64,000 nucleotides of DNA from Lunatimonas lonarensis (lineage in GTDB: Bacteria > Bacteroidota > Bacteroidia > Cytophagales > Cyclobacteriaceae). A program made the translations under genes and the position numbers. This document shows, in pieces, positions 10,047-18,794 of the stretch (positions are counted from its first letter, which is position 1; each line of letters opens with the position of its first letter). The stretch is taken from the NCBI RefSeq assembly GCF_000390185.1, contig NZ_AQHR01000088.1, positions 124,001-188,000 on the forward strand. Direction: 5' to 3'. A model generated the notes under the pieces. That model made no database searches, was not told the DNA's origin, and saw only the letters and a list, made by a program, of their open reading frames with translations.

Positions 10047-11426
10047 ATGAAATCGATCCTTCTTTGTACGCTCCTATTGTTTTGCATGGTACCAAAAAGC
10101 CATGCCCAAAACGACATGACTTGGAGAATAGGCCTCAGCAAGAGCGTGATTACCCCTGAGACGCCCATGTGGATGGCCGGATATGCAGCGAGGACCACCC
10201 CCGCCACGGGCGTCTACCATGACCTATGGGCAAAGGTAATGGTACTGGAAGATCAAAGCGGTAAGCAGCTTGTACTGGTCACCTCCGATATTCTTGGGTT
10301 TCCAAAGAAAATGTCCGACCGAATTCGCCGGAAACTTCTGGAAACATATGGCTGGAACCCAAGTCAGATCATCCTCAATGGAAGCCACACCCACTCTGGC
10401 CCCGTACTGGAAGAAGCCCTCTATGATATCTACCCCCTGGACACAGAGCAACTCGCCCTTGTGAAATCTTATTCCCAGTGGCTGGAACAGCGCGTACTGA
10501 CCCTTGTGGAGGAGGCACACCAAAACCTGCGCCCAGCTAAACTTTCCTCTGCCAACGGGGTAGCTCGATTTCAAGTAAACCGCAGAGAAAATGTAGAGCG
10601 GGACATTGCCTCGAAGACCGCTCTGGCCGGGCCTATAGACCATGCCGTTCCGGTAACCAAAATTGAAGACCAGGCAGGCAACCTCCTAGCCATTTTGTTT
10701 GGCTATGCCTGTCATCCCACTGTTCTTGACCATTATTCCTGGTCTGGTGATTATCCTGGTTTTGCCCAGATCGAATTGGAAAAGCTATATCCCGGAACCA
10801 TGGCCATGTTCTTTCAGGGTGCCTCCGGAGACCAAAACCCCATCCCACGCCGTACCCTGCCTTTAGCCAAGCAATATGGAAAAACACTGGCCGCAGCCGT
10901 GGAACGGGTATTAGAAGAAGAAATGCAGCCTATGGCAGCTACTGCAAAAACCGCTTACGCCGAAATCGATCTGCCCTTTGCCCCGGCACCCAGTCAGACC
11001 GAACTTACCCGAATGGCCAACGAACAATCAGGCTACCTGAAACGCTGGGCGGAACGGATGTTGACCGAGCAAACACAAGGAATTCAGCACCCGACCAGCT
11101 ACCCCTATCCCATTCAGGTATGGCAATTGGGCCATCAGTTGATCTTTAACCTAGGCGGGGAGGTTACGGTGGCCTATGCCAATGCCTTGAAACAAACCTT
11201 TGGGCAGGACAGCTTTGTAATGGCCTATTCCAACGACGTGATGGGATACATCCCTTCGGAAATCATCTTGGAAGAAGGGGGATACGAAGGCTACTCCTCC
11301 CAAATGGTCTACGGGCTGCCTAGCACCTGGGAAAAGGGCATAGAGGAACGCATCCTCACCGCCATTGGGCAACTGGCCGAAGAAATCGACCTTCGGCCCC
11401 TTCACCTTCCCACGGAAGGAAACTAA
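10047..11426 (+). CDS. Neutral ceramidase-like secreted hydrolase (paralogue 1)
   Basis: A 459-residue protein with a signal peptide (residues 1-20, ending SHAQ). It matches the neutral/alkaline non-lysosomal ceramidase N-terminal domain: KSVITPETPMWMAGY at the mature start, the metal-binding NGSHTHSGP motif near residue 113, CHPT near 228, SGDYPGF near 238, and QGASGDQNP near 258. True neutral ceramidases are longer, with an immunoglobulin-like C-terminal domain that is absent here. Such short bacterial forms are widespread and mostly uncharacterised; a hydrolase acting on an amide or sugar conjugate is likely. A divergent paralogue lies at 18795-20144. Confidence 0.85.
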   Translation: MKSILLCTLLLFCMVPKSHAQNDMTWRIGLSKSVITPETPMWMAGYAARTTPATGVYHDLWAKVMVLEDQSGKQLVLVTSDILGFPKKMSDRIRRKLLETYGWNPSQIILNGSHTHSGPVLEEALYDIYPLDTEQLALVKSYSQWLEQRVLTLVEEAHQNLRPAKLSSANGVARFQVNRRENVERDIASKTALAGPIDHAVPVTKIEDQAGNLLAILFGYACHPTVLDHYSWSGDYPGFAQIELEKLYPGTMAMFFQGASGDQNPIPRRTLPLAKQYGKTLAAAVERVLEEEMQPMAATAKTAYAEIDLPFAPAPSQTELTRMANEQSGYLKRWAERMLTEQTQGIQHPTSYPYPIQVWQLGHQLIFNLGGEVTVAYANALKQTFGQDSFVMAYSNDVMGYIPSEIILEEGGYEGYSSQMVYGLPSTWEKGIEERILTAIGQLAEEIDLRPLHLPTEGN

Positions 11427-11457
11427 TCTACACTTGACATCAACGAACGTAAATACC

Positions 11458-12144
11458 ATGTACAAACTATCTTTTGTCCTTCTTGTCGTTTCATTAGTAG
11501 GTGTCTCCTCCTCTCTGCGGGCGCAGGGGGAATGGGAAACACTCTTTGACGGATCCAATATGGACAAGTGGCGGGGCAAAACAGACCCGGCCTTTCCAGC
11601 ACATGCCTGGAAATACAAAGACGGCGTCCTCTTCCTGTACGGAAAGGGCGGAGATATCATCACCAAAGAGGTTTACAGCGACTTTGAACTGGTCTTTGAA
11701 TTCAACCTCACCGAAAAAGCCAACAGCGGCATCAAGTATTTTGTGGGAGAACTGGTAAACGAGGAAACCGGAACCACCATGATCAATGGTCCCGAGTACC
11801 AGATCATCGATGACTTCAATCATCCTGAGATCAAAAAGGACCCCAACGGGCTGAGCTCAACCGCCTCCGGCTACCTGTTGTACGCCCCCAAAAACAAAAC
11901 CCTTCACCCCCACGGGGAGTGGAACAGCGGCAAGATAGTGGCCAAAGGAAAAAAGGTAGAGCATTGGCTCAACGGCGTTAAGGTCGTGTCCTACAAGCGG
12001 GGAAGTAAGGACTTTCTAAAGCGTAAGGCACAGACCAAGTTCAAAAACGACCGAAACTATGGCGAGCTAAAAAGCGGCCATATCCTTCTTACCGATCACG
12101 GAGATCAGGTTTACTTCAGAAATATCAGGATACGAAGATGGTAG
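11458..12144 (+). CDS. Secreted 3-keto-disaccharide hydrolase family protein (DUF1080)
   Basis: A 228-residue protein of the family formerly DUF1080. The ATG at 11458 is chosen over an in-frame one at 11365 because it gives a clean signal peptide (MYKLSFVLLVVSLVGV ... LRAQ). Family features are LFDGSNMDKWRGK at the mature N-terminus, GIKYFVGE, GPEYQIIDD and the closing HGDQVYFRNIRIRRW, a concanavalin-like jelly roll. Some members cleave 3-keto-glycosides made by periplasmic sugar oxidoreductases. Here it closes the plus-strand exported series; a Gfo/Idh/MocA enzyme lies 21 kb away, so coupling is only possible. Confidence 0.9.
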   Translation: MYKLSFVLLVVSLVGVSSSLRAQGEWETLFDGSNMDKWRGKTDPAFPAHAWKYKDGVLFLYGKGGDIITKEVYSDFELVFEFNLTEKANSGIKYFVGELVNEETGTTMINGPEYQIIDDFNHPEIKKDPNGLSSTASGYLLYAPKNKTLHPHGEWNSGKIVAKGKKVEHWLNGVKVVSYKRGSKDFLKRKAQTKFKNDRNYGELKSGHILLTDHGDQVYFRNIRIRRW

Positions 12145-12255
12145 GTACCCGGATGCGGCCTACTTACCGGCCAAAAGGCTGAATGTATTGCGTTTGGCCG
12201 AAAGAAAAGACACTTTCAATAGCTTAAATTGACTTACTGTTTCATGTTTTCGCCA

Positions 12256-13137
12256 TCACTCGAAAATGGCCGGATCGGTCAGAATAATCAGATCCGCAAG
12301 GCTTGCATAGGATGCCCAGTCGGGATCCTTAAAATCATCGGAGGGAAAACAGCTGATCGTGAACACATTTGGCTTTTTGGTGAGATGGTACAGTTCCTCT
12401 ACGGTACCTAAGCGACTGTCGCTGTGAAAACGACCGTTTATGTGCAGGATCGGCGTCTTTCTATCCTTTCGGTAGGATAGCCAAATGCTTTCGGCCATGG
12501 TGGCATCCCGCAACAGCTGGGCATGAAAGACAGATGGCCCCATGCCGTGGCCATGCCCCCCCATGGCTTCGTCAAATTTCCGCTGATAGGCAGGGCGCTG
12601 TGTATCAATAGGCAACCGTACCATCCACCGACGGGCCTCCTTTGGAAGTGCCTCCAAATCCGCCAATCCCCTTCTCGCTACCAGGTTGGCGTAGCGGGTG
12701 GGCACATTGGCGGCAAGCACCCGCTGCCCCGATCCTTTGGCCAACTCCACCAAGGGGGCATAATCTGCATAATTCCGCCAGGCCTTGCCCTCCTCTTTCA
12801 GCTTCGCTTCGGTGATATGGCCCTGTAAGTACTCATCAAGGACCAGTTGGGCGTCCCGCTCAAACATTTCCATGCTAAGCGTCACAGATCCATAGGCCTC
12901 CAGCATTTTGGCATATAGGGCATGTTGCATGCGGTGAGCGATGCTGTCGTTATGTTCCTCGCCGAAAAACACCACATCTACCCCCTCCAAGGTAGCTACT
13001 AACTCAGGGAGCGATGCTTCCCTTCCTTCGGATACCAGGTATAATTTGGCGCTTTGCATCCACTCCACTTGGGCGTTTGTAGGGGAACCCACCCAAAAAC
13101 AGATTCCCAGCAAGGCAATTAAGCGGCAGTTCATCAT
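12256..13137 (-). CDS. ChaN-like haem-regulated lipoprotein family protein
   Basis: A 293-residue exported protein (signal residues 1-22, ending TNAQ; no lipobox Cys). It matches the ChaN/iron-regulated protein family: VFFGEEHNDSIAHRMQ near residue 55, the LSMEMFERDAQ segment near 85 and AANVPTRYANLVARRG near 140. ChaN binds haem as a dimer in Campylobacter and the fold resembles the EreA/TIKI superfamily, so either haem binding or hydrolysis is possible. Here it neighbours several haem proteins and is divergent from the persulfide dioxygenase gene. Confidence 0.82.
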   Translation of the reverse strand: MMNCRLIALLGICFWVGSPTNAQVEWMQSAKLYLVSEGREASLPELVATLEGVDVVFFGEEHNDSIAHRMQHALYAKMLEAYGSVTLSMEMFERDAQLVLDEYLQGHITEAKLKEEGKAWRNYADYAPLVELAKGSGQRVLAANVPTRYANLVARRGLADLEALPKEARRWMVRLPIDTQRPAYQRKFDEAMGGHGHGMGPSVFHAQLLRDATMAESIWLSYRKDRKTPILHINGRFHSDSRLGTVEELYHLTKKPNVFTISCFPSDDFKDPDWASYASLADLIILTDPAIFE

Positions 13138-13300
13138 GTCTATTTAGCCCATTCGCGGGTGTTTGGTAATTTTTGTCACTGAAAACAGACCCAAAAGGTA
13201 CCAATTTTGTATCCATAAACGAGCGGGGGAACCGTAAAACTTTCCGAAGAAAGTCTTACCCGTCGCAATCAAGCAGTGAAAACCAAAAAATAAGACAAAG

Positions 13301-14698
13301 ATGTTTTTCGAATTAGTATACGACAAAAGTTTGGCGCAGGCCAGTTACGTGATTGGATGTCAGGCCGGGGGTGTGGCCGCGGTGATCGATCCAAAGAGAG
13401 ATGTGGACACCTATCTTCAGATAGCAAAGGCCAACAACATGAAGATTACCCACATTTTGGAAACCCATATCCATGCGGACTTTCTAAGCGGATCCAGGGA
13501 ACTGGCGGCCCTAACCGGTGCCGAGCTCTACCTCTCCGACGAGGGGGATGAAAACTGGAAATACGCCTTTCCGCATAACAAGATCAAGCACGGAGACAAC
13601 ATCAAACTGGGCAACCTGAATTTCGAAGTATTGCATACACCGGGGCACACCCCCGAGCACGTCAGCTTCCTCCTGACCGATAAGCCTGCATCCCACGAAC
13701 CCGTGATGCTATTTACCGGTGACTTTGTATTCGTCGGTGACGTGGGCAGACCAGACTTGCTGGAACAGGCCGCAGGCCTTAAAGGCACGCAAGATGTGGG
13801 AGCCGCGCAGATGTTCGATTCCCTACACGAGTTTGTCCAACTCGGCGACTATATACAGGTATGGCCGGGACACGGGGCAGGTTCCGCCTGCGGCAAGGCC
13901 TTGGGTGCCGTACCAATGACCACCGTAGGGTATGAAAAAATCAGAAACTGGGCTCTACAGCTGCTCAACGACAAAACAGCCTTTGCGAAGGAATTGCTAG
14001 CCGATCAGCCCGAGCCGCCGAAGTACTTTGCGATGATGAAAAAGCTGAACAAGGTAGACCGAAAACTCCTAACTGAGGTTCCTAAGGTACCCAATCTCGG
14101 CGAAAAAGCCTATAGGGATGCGAAGGCCGCCGGCCTCAAGCTGATCGATACCCGTAGCCCCGAGCAGTTTGCCCAGGGATTCCTACAGGGGTCGTATAAC
14201 ATCACCCATAACAACTCCTTCTCCACCTGGATGGGCTGGTACCTGAACTACGAGGAGTCCTTCGTACTGATCGCCGAGGAAGCGGAGATGGACGAATTGA
14301 CCCGCAAGCTGATGCGCATAGGCCTGGACAATATCCACGGATACATCAGCCCCACCCAACTGAGAGCCTATGAATCCGGCAACCTGGCAACCTACCAGCC
14401 TATAGACCGAGAGGAAGTGGAAGCGGCCCTGGAAGCAGGCAATACCCAGGTAATCGACGTGCGCGGCGTGGCCGAATACAAGAAGGGCCATATCGAGGGT
14501 GCCGACAACCTCTTTGTGGGCAAGCTTACGGACAACTTGGACAAGGTTGCAAAAGACCGTCCCGTAATCGTACATTGTCAGAGCGGAGGCAGGGCGGCAA
14601 TCGCCTACTCCATCCTACGGGCGCACGGCTTTGACAACGTGAAGAATTACGCCGGAGGCTGGGTCGACTGGAGTAAGGCAGTGGCCGTACACGGCTAA
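13301..14698 (+). CDS. CstB-like persulfide dioxygenase-rhodanese
   Basis: A 465-residue cytosolic protein in three parts, like staphylococcal CstB. Residues 1-235 are a metallo-beta-lactamase-fold persulfide dioxygenase domain (ETHIHADF with His56, His58 and Asp60; HTPGHTPEH; GDFVFVGDVGRPDL; WPGHGAGSACGKALG). Residues about 260-350 are a rhodanese-like domain lacking the catalytic Cys. Residues about 365-460 are a complete rhodanese with Cys426 in CQSGGRA. The expected role is oxidation and transfer of sulfane sulfur from low-molecular-weight persulfides, limiting sulfide toxicity. Phe61 replaces the His that often closes the HxHxDH motif. It is monocistronic, with a strong terminator after it. 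A CoA-disulfide reductase, often linked to persulfide chemistry, is encoded at 57914. Confidence 0.9.
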   Translation: MFFELVYDKSLAQASYVIGCQAGGVAAVIDPKRDVDTYLQIAKANNMKITHILETHIHADFLSGSRELAALTGAELYLSDEGDENWKYAFPHNKIKHGDNIKLGNLNFEVLHTPGHTPEHVSFLLTDKPASHEPVMLFTGDFVFVGDVGRPDLLEQAAGLKGTQDVGAAQMFDSLHEFVQLGDYIQVWPGHGAGSACGKALGAVPMTTVGYEKIRNWALQLLNDKTAFAKELLADQPEPPKYFAMMKKLNKVDRKLLTEVPKVPNLGEKAYRDAKAAGLKLIDTRSPEQFAQGFLQGSYNITHNNSFSTWMGWYLNYEESFVLIAEEAEMDELTRKLMRIGLDNIHGYISPTQLRAYESGNLATYQPIDREEVEAALEAGNTQVIDVRGVAEYKKGHIEGADNLFVGKLTDNLDKVAKDRPVIVHCQSGGRAAIAYSILRAHGFDNVKNYAGGWVDWSKAVAVHG

Positions 14699-14716
14699 TG
14701 GCCCGGCAAAATAACA

Positions 14717-14769
14717 AATCCTCCTCAGGCCTTACCTACACCATCAGGTAAGAGCCTAGGGGGATTTTT
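14717..14769 (+). terminator. Rho-independent terminator after CstB-like gene
   Basis: A long stem-loop 18 bases after the stop codon. Upper arms CTTACCT (14731-14737) and AGGTAAG (14746-14752) are perfect, and the stem extends through GCCT pairs to AATCC/GGATT with small bulges. A run of T follows at 14765-14769. Confidence 0.85.
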
Positions 14770-14955
14770 GTTCCTCATAAAACGATGCTGCGGCAGGTTA
14801 TTTTGACAAGCATATTTCCCTTTAATTCCCCATGATTTATCACATAATCTTGTTAAAATCCTGAAAAATTAAAACCTTGTGTTCTCAGGATAAAACAGCA
14901 ATGCGCATGAAAAACGAATGGATTGTCGTCTCCACTTTTTGCTGAAATTTGCTCT

Positions 14956-14978
14956 CATAATTTTTTTTTAAAATTATG
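14956..14978. promoter_or_regulatory. Hairpin upstream of small peptide gene
   Basis: Perfect 9-bp inverted repeat CATAATTTT/AAAATTATG with a five-T loop, about 40 bases before the start codon of the 32-residue peptide. It could be an operator or a terminator of some upstream transcript. No exact TAnnTTTG promoter element is visible. Confidence 0.35.
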
Positions 14979-15016
14979 ATTTCTATAACTTACCGTTTTT
15001 CAAACGCAACACAACT

Positions 15017-15115
15017 ATGAAAAAACATTGGATAGAACCTGTTTGGCATTATTTAGACATTGATTTAGACTTAGGTCTAGAAGATGATGCTGCGGCAACT
15101 GGAAGTGCATCTTGA
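15017..15115 (+). CDS. Small 32-residue peptide, RiPP-precursor-like
   Basis: An ATG-to-TGA frame of 32 codons in a 980-base spacer. The peptide starts MKKHWIEPVWHYLDIDLD, continues with an acidic patch (LEDD) and ends in a small-residue tail (AAATGSAS). The basic start, aromatic-x-x-Pro and LD motif are reminiscent of leader peptides of Bacteroidota ribosomal peptide precursors (pattern KK-W-x-x-P followed by L), but no maturation enzyme, protease or exporter is adjacent. A degraded second unit follows at once. It may be a true orphan precursor, a regulatory leader peptide, or chance. Confidence 0.4.
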   Translation: MKKHWIEPVWHYLDIDLDLGLEDDAAATGSAS

Positions 15116-15154
15116 ATTAAGAAAAAACATCGGATTGATCCTAAATTGGAGTAG
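15116..15154 (+). pseudogene. Degenerate second copy of the small peptide start
   Basis: In frame after the TGA, twelve codons read IKKKHRIDPKLE then TAG. KKHRIDP resembles KKHWIEP of the intact peptide, as if the 5' end had been tandemly duplicated and truncated. It lacks an ATG (ATT at that position). Short length makes this tentative. Confidence 0.3.
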
Positions 15155-15214
15155 ATGCCTATCCTAAAATTGCTCAAAAACGGCATTGGATGGTTCTGTT
15201 ACAGGAGGTTCTTT

Positions 15215-15336
15215 CTAATCACCAAAGGTACGCGAGATAAACGTCAACAAATCACCCATCTCCTGCTTACTGATGTCAACTTCCAAGCCGGGGTGCATGG
15301 TAGATATACGCAGGGCCTAAGTCTTCTGGGTCTGCT
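15215..15336 (-). pseudogene. Remnant of haem-binding protein C-terminus
   Basis: On the minus strand one frame reads STMHPGLEVDISKQEMGD then LLTF, closely matching the last 25 residues of the intact gene at 15682 (SAMPAGLEAGISKQEMAD, LLAF). Upstream it meets an in-frame stop at QTQKT and then loses similarity. This is a decayed duplicate of the 3' end of the neighbouring gene. The plus-strand 94-codon frame over it is a shadow. Confidence 0.7.
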
Positions 15337-15345
15337 AGTGATTCC

Positions 15346-15592
15346 GCACCTTTGGTGCTTTGGTATCACTTTAATTATGCTTCCTTGGGCCTTGCCCAAG
15401 GCTAAAGATGGTACACCTTTGGTGCGGATAGTTGAGTAAGCAATAAGGTTGCGACGGAAAAAAACATAGCCCACATGCCTTTGAAAATCGTTCGGCCACG
15501 CTATTCTAGCACCACCGGTGCAGTAACCATTAGCATGGCCTGTTAGGGCTACGCAAACGGATCATCACAAGTCCCGAAAGCACCAATGGTGC
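15346..15592. repeat. Four GCACC-N3-GGTGC palindromes
   Basis: Imperfectly regular short palindromes at 15346-15358, 15413-15425 (ACACC variant), 15509-15521 and 15580-15592, with central triplets ttt, ttt, acc and aat. A further hairpin (CCTTGGGC, CTT, complement) lies at 15383-15401. The rest of 15337-15681 shows no convincing gene. This looks like a cluster of REP-type elements. Confidence 0.6.
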
Positions 15593-15681
15593 GACGATAA
15601 ATAAAGATTCTGAGATCCCGTACAGGGGATTAAATAAAGACCAGATGGCATAACGCTGCTTTTTCCCGACTCTCCTTGCCA

Positions 15682-18600
15682 TTACCCCCCCTGCTTAATA
15701 AACGCAAGTAAATCCGCCATCTCCTGCTTGCTGATGCCGGCTTCCAAACCGGCGGGCATCGCCGATACGCCGAGGGTCTGAATCGTTCGGATCTGATCCC
15801 GGGCGATAGTACGCTCCACCCCTCCCGCCTGCCGAATGGACAGAGCCGTCGTAGTCTCGGAGGCAACCAGCCCCTGTACCGTCTCCCCTGTTACCAGCTC
15901 CAGCGACCATAGGTCGTAATTGTCCGCAATGGACAGGTTGGGATCCAGGATATCGCTTAATATGTTTTCCAATCGCCGGTTTCGTAAAGATGCCAAATCC
16001 GGCCCAAAGGCCTGGCCACGGTCTTTGCCCATCTGATGGCACACGGCGCAGTTGGCATCATACACCTGTGCGCCTGCAAGGGCCGATCCTTCCAGCGTCA
16101 GTGACTCGGCATAGGAAGCCAACACACCTTCCCGCTCCTGTTCATGCCGGGTGAGTATCTCCCGAGCCCGCGCCTTTAGCGCCAAATTCTGCTGGTTCAT
16201 CAACTGCACCGTGCGGGGCCAACCCAAGTGGGAAGGGTGCACCACTCCCTCGTCCAAGGCATCCAATAAGGCGACGATATACTGCCGCTTGGCCATCAGC
16301 ACTTGTAGGGCCGATTCCCGAAGTTCGGGCGTTAGTCTGGACCAACGTCCAAACAAAAAAGCCGGCACATCTTCTTCCGATTGCTGCGCCAACTGACGCA
16401 GGGCCGCCCGCTGCACGGGAAGCGGTTCCGTGCTGCCAATCCAGCTCTTCAGGTTCTCCATAAAATCCGACTCGGGATGCATAGCAACGAGGCGTAGGTA
16501 CACCGCCCGCTCCTCGCCACTTAGCCCAGGATCTTTGGCCCATTGCTTCGCTATCGCCAGCTGCTCACGATCCAATACCATTCGCTTGGAGCCCAATTTT
16601 TCCAATAATTCAACCGCGGCACCCTTAAGTTCCAAATCAGACTGCCCCAATACAGCCGACGCCAGTGCCTTTGAACGAACATCTGATATAAGGCCAAGTT
16701 TGGAGGGATTGCGCAGGCCCTCCTGAATCCCACTGAGCAAAGGCCCCTGCCAAGCCCTAGCCGGCTGGGCCAACCCTTGATCCAAGTACCTACCCAATAC
16801 CTCCCCATCACCCTGCACCGCCAACATGCGGCCAAGCTTTCGCACCAGAGAACCCATCGATGCATTGTTCGGATCATACGCTTCCAGCAAAAGGGGCAAC
16901 ATGGGGCCTACCTGCTCGAACCTTGCCGAAAGGGCCGCCACCTGGACCCACTCATCGGCCATGTCCTGCATCAAAAGCTTTTGCCGTACCGAAGGTACCT
17001 CGGGATGTTCCGCAAAAACCAGTGTGTTCATCAATTGAAACCGTACCTGGGGGTCGGAGTCGGCCGAGAGGGCCAATAGGGACTTGGTAAGCGGCAAGGA
17101 ATTAGGCAAACGGCTTTCCGCCAGCCTTACGGCATTCATACGTATGCCTGCCGATGCGGATTGAAGCGCATCCTCAATCAGTTTGTCGGTCAATTGACCC
17201 ATTCCCTCCAGTGTCCAGAGCGCATGGAGTCTGCCAAGCTCGTTGGCGTCATCCACTGCCAAGGCCAACAGGGACGGAATGGAAGATGGATCCCTGCGAT
17301 CTACCAGTAGGCGCTGTGCGTTTTTCCGCCACCACTGATTTGCATGGGTCAGGTAAGATACCAGTTCGGCCGGACCTGCATCGCCCAGCAGCAGCCGATG
17401 GCTCCAGGTGGCCCTACCTGTACCTTTAGGCGTGATGCGGTAGATCCTGCCCTGGTCGGTACCGTTATATAGGGCCCCGGACTTGACCACCTCTTCGGCC
17501 ATCCACTCGGGATGCTCGATGATCTGCCGGTAATAGTCTACGACATACATCGCCCCGTCCGGTCCCACGTAGAGGTTTACGGGACGAAACCAGGCATCCT
17601 TGGACGCCAGGAATTCGGTGTTTTCAAGTAGCCTTCCGGCGGAAAAGGTAGCACCATTGGCCGTGAGACGGTCGGCATGAATCAAGTTGCTGACGGGCTC
17701 GTTGACAAAGTACATCCCCTCAAAAGCTTCCGGAAAGGCACCGCCCAGGTAGATCAGCGGGCCACAGGCCGAGGTCATTACCCCTATATCCGTGAGCAAC
17801 TGATGCTCGGGCTGGTGGGTCACCGAATAGACCTCGGCGGCATTTCCGTGATCGGAAATGGACTGAGTGGTATTCGATACCGGAAAATAGGGATTATGCC
17901 CAAGGTACTCCGCACGAATGACCTCATGGATGACGTGGTTGTTATTGTTGACCAAAAAACGGTTGCCATGCGCATCCCAGGTATGACCAAACTGGGTGCG
18001 ACTGGACAATAGCTCCAAGGAATGCCCCTCCGGTTTAAACCGAACCCCACGGCCTGCGGCGTTCACGGGTAAGCGCACACCCGCTGCATTTGCTGGAAAG
18101 TGCACTTCGCTGCCTTTATCTCCCAGCAGTTCTTCGTACTGATTGGTGGTCACCGCAGGTTCGTGGCCCAGGTAAATCCAGTTATCCATCGCCAAGCGGG
18201 GGCTGTTGACATTGTGCTGCGGATTGGACCGGGCAAAACCGGTCAATAGGACCTCCTTTATATCAGCCACTCCATCCCCATCGCTATCTGCTAAGTACCA
18301 CACGTGGGGAGGGTCGGTCACCAATACCCCCTGCTTCCAACGCATGATGCCTGTGGGAAGTACCAGGCTATCAGCAAACACCGTACTCTTGTCCATCACT
18401 CCATCCCCGTCGGTATCTTCCAAAAGCTTTACCTTACCCGTGCCGCTGAGATCCAGCGGATATCCGTGCATTTCGACCACATACATGCGTCCGTATTCGT
18501 CAATCTCCATATCCACTGGGTCAGCCACCAAGGGCTCAGCAGCAATCAGCTCGATCTGAAAACCCTCCATCAGCTCAAAGGAAGGGATGGGCGGAAGTTG

Positions 18601-18738
18601 ATCCTGCTTCGCACCCGAACAAGCTAAAACTGCGGTAAATCCAAGTATTGGCAATAGGGATCTGAAAACCCAAGTAGGTAGGTAAGGAAATGTAACTTTC
18701 ACGATTAAAGCGGTATTACAATGAACTGATTTTTTCAT
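15682..18738 (-). CDS. Haem-binding propeller/HEAT lipoprotein (Pirellula/Verrucomicrobium type)
   Basis: About 1018 residues from an ATG at 18738; a further in-frame ATG at 18774 is possible. The N-terminus ends in a lipobox (AVLAC), so it is probably a lipoprotein. The N-terminal third is a membrane-bound dehydrogenase-type propeller (FQIELIAAEPLVADPVDMEID, then DTDGDGVMD and DSDGDGVAD loops). The middle is HEAT-repeat-like helices (repeated LLAL..D and HALWTLEGMG segments). The C-terminal domain has one haem c site, CAVCH, near residue 897. Such proteins are thought to oxidise sugars or alcohols and pass electrons to cytochromes; the substrate is unknown. It follows the ceramidase-like gene on the same strand. 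Confidence 0.88.
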   Translation of the reverse strand: MKKSVHCNTALIVKVTFPYLPTWVFRSLLPILGFTAVLACSGAKQDQLPPIPSFELMEGFQIELIAAEPLVADPVDMEIDEYGRMYVVEMHGYPLDLSGTGKVKLLEDTDGDGVMDKSTVFADSLVLPTGIMRWKQGVLVTDPPHVWYLADSDGDGVADIKEVLLTGFARSNPQHNVNSPRLAMDNWIYLGHEPAVTTNQYEELLGDKGSEVHFPANAAGVRLPVNAAGRGVRFKPEGHSLELLSSRTQFGHTWDAHGNRFLVNNNNHVIHEVIRAEYLGHNPYFPVSNTTQSISDHGNAAEVYSVTHQPEHQLLTDIGVMTSACGPLIYLGGAFPEAFEGMYFVNEPVSNLIHADRLTANGATFSAGRLLENTEFLASKDAWFRPVNLYVGPDGAMYVVDYYRQIIEHPEWMAEEVVKSGALYNGTDQGRIYRITPKGTGRATWSHRLLLGDAGPAELVSYLTHANQWWRKNAQRLLVDRRDPSSIPSLLALAVDDANELGRLHALWTLEGMGQLTDKLIEDALQSASAGIRMNAVRLAESRLPNSLPLTKSLLALSADSDPQVRFQLMNTLVFAEHPEVPSVRQKLLMQDMADEWVQVAALSARFEQVGPMLPLLLEAYDPNNASMGSLVRKLGRMLAVQGDGEVLGRYLDQGLAQPARAWQGPLLSGIQEGLRNPSKLGLISDVRSKALASAVLGQSDLELKGAAVELLEKLGSKRMVLDREQLAIAKQWAKDPGLSGEERAVYLRLVAMHPESDFMENLKSWIGSTEPLPVQRAALRQLAQQSEEDVPAFLFGRWSRLTPELRESALQVLMAKRQYIVALLDALDEGVVHPSHLGWPRTVQLMNQQNLALKARAREILTRHEQEREGVLASYAESLTLEGSALAGAQVYDANCAVCHQMGKDRGQAFGPDLASLRNRRLENILSDILDPNLSIADNYDLWSLELVTGETVQGLVASETTTALSIRQAGGVERTIARDQIRTIQTLGVSAMPAGLEAGISKQEMADLLAFIKQGG

Positions 18739-18794
18739 AAAATGGGTGAACAGGCATGAAATAGGTAAAGCCATGGGGGTGTAGTATCACTGTT

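Noticed and set aside
15155-15439. 94-codon plus-strand frame in the spacer
   Set aside because: It covers the decayed cytochrome remnant on the other strand and a palindrome; no conserved features.
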